Assembly (NCBI GenBank): GCA_030295235.1 | Contig: AP026143.1 | Span: forward strand, 372,001-436,000 | Direction: 5' to 3' | DNA: 64,000 nt | Source: Fistulifera solaris | Taxonomy: Eukaryota > Bacillariophyta > Bacillariophyceae > Naviculales > Stauroneidaceae | In this document: piece by piece, positions 63,265-64,000 of the stretch | How the letters are laid out: each line of letters opens with the position of its first letter | Position numbering within the stretch: the first letter of the stretch is position 1 | The notes under the pieces: generated by a model | Seen by the model: the letters and a program-made list of their open reading frames with translations, nothing else | Database searches by the model: none | What the model was told of the DNA's origin: nothing | Program-made: the position numbers and the translations under genes

Positions 63265-64000
63265 CTAGTCATCATCTTTATCTTCGGCTTCGGCCCCAAC
63301 CTCATTTTCCTTCTGGGTTTCAATTCCAGCATCAACTTCTTCTTGATCAGGCGTCACTTCCTCACTTTCAATATCTTTGGCTTTATCACTTTGTGGTGCG
63401 ACCTCGCTCGAATCTCCCATTTTTAGGACGTCAAAGTCCAAGTAGCACAGAATAACCGGCACAAACCAGCAGCCCATGAAATATGTGACGAACATGACGA
63501 TTAAAAGTGGCTTGAAGAAAAACTTCAAATTAAACTCGAATTCCGTGAAAGCCAAGCAGATGACTCCTATCGTTGATGAAACGAAAGACATGAACATGGG
63601 TAGCATGAGGGCCTCCATAGCGTGCTCTACTCGATCAACGCTGGACTTGATGTTATTGGTTGCGCGCATCCAGCGAGAGACGGTGTGCACAGAGTATTCG
63701 ACAGCAAAGCCGACCGATAGAACGAACGACATCATCGAGAAGCCCGTCAAGTTCACGCCAATTAGGCTTGAAATACCAACAACAGGGACTAGCGTAAAAA
63801 TAATCGTCATGAGAATCAGCAACGACCCGACGAGGCTAGCAACGAGTGCCTTTCCCGCAGAATGTCGACTATGCAAAAACGTTCCAAGAAGGAAGAAGAA
63901 TGCAATGACAAATCCCGCAGCGGACGCATATCCGCCCAATTCGCACAATACTGGGAAGAGCTCTTCGTACTGAGACCAATAGTCGTAGGGAATGCCGGTC
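63265..64000 (-). CDS. NPC1/Patched-like membrane protein, C-terminus only
   Basis: The frame enters from beyond 64000 and ends at 63265. The visible 245 residues contain the last RND-type helices: AGFVIAFFFLLGTFLH, ALVASLVGSLLILMTIIF, TGFSMMSFVLSVGFAVEYSV (the G-x-x-V-D/E-Y-S-x-H block of NPC1/Patched) and FFFKPLLIVMFVTYFMGCWF. The tail is acidic (EEVDAGIETQKENEVGAEAE). NPC1 and Patched proteins move sterols or other lipids using a proton or sodium gradient. The membrane topology of the missing part cannot be judged. The last residues carry no sorting signal I recognise. Confidence 0.85.
   Translation of the reverse strand, partial: TGIPYDYWSQYEELFPVLCELGGYASAAGFVIAFFFLLGTFLHSRHSAGKALVASLVGSLLILMTIIFTLVPVVGISSLIGVNLTGFSMMSFVLSVGFAVEYSVHTVSRWMRATNNIKSSVDRVEHAMEALMLPMFMSFVSSTIGVICLAFTEFEFNLKFFFKPLLIVMFVTYFMGCWFVPVILCYLDFDVLKMGDSSEVAPQSDKAKDIESEEVTPDQEEVDAGIETQKENEVGAEAEDKDDD

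Overview
The window looks like nuclear DNA of a pennate-type diatom (photosynthetic stramenopile). Several proteins start with a signal peptide followed by an AFAP-like plastid-entry motif, which is the stramenopile plastid-targeting signature. The gene set (plastid-type ATP/ADP translocase, BspA-like LRR protein, gametolysin-like and M6 metalloproteases, TPT-family transporters) fits a diatom. Genes are dense, alternate between strands and carry short GT-AG introns, mostly 60 to 125 bases. I cannot fix the species.

Layout. 1-6 kb: a SET methyltransferase cut by the window edge, histone H4 with a metazoan-style 3' stem-loop, a tandem-SET membrane protein and a plastid ATP/ADP translocase. 6-18.5 kb: a CBM9-like protein, a BspA-like secreted protein, a ProRS with fused editing domain, RPS21, two plastid-signal proteins, a gametolysin-like protease, an unknown nuclear-looking protein and an ankyrin protein. 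19-25 kb: a DNAJC25-like chaperone, a plastid membrane protein, a two-exon BolA gene whose first exon codes for ten residues, and a large unknown. 25-30 kb: two tandem M6 metalloprotease paralogues that share no intron position, then a long inverted repeat and a tRNA-Val(AAC). 30-40 kb: DDI1, DENR, MATE transporter, plastid ferredoxin-like protein, an unknown, SRP receptor beta and a CS-domain protein. 40.5-44 kb: repeats, a perfect 34-bp-arm hairpin and a TPT-family transporter. 44-54 kb: an ER PDI with KDEL, UPRT, a thioredoxin-like protein, an incomplete TenA gene, a membrane protein, an amino-acid transporter and a winged-helix-like protein. 54.5-56.3 kb: a recent satellite array and a palindrome array. 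56-64 kb: a ModF-like twin ABC ATPase, a diatom hypothetical, a flavin-reductase-like protein, a thylakoid-type protein, an ER DnaJ and the C-terminus of an NPC1/Patched-like protein.

Quality. About twenty otherwise good genes change frame by exactly one base, and more than half of those changes fall in homopolymer runs (both gains and losses). The simplest reading is homopolymer-length error in the assembly, so I annotate these as single genes and mark the break. The most interesting non-coding signals are the histone stem-loop, the perfect hairpin at 41.4 kb, a dispersed motif family that recurs across the window (partly upstream of genes, and in one form matching the 5' end of the local tRNA-Val), and the two neighbouring tandem arrays at 54.6-56.3 kb.
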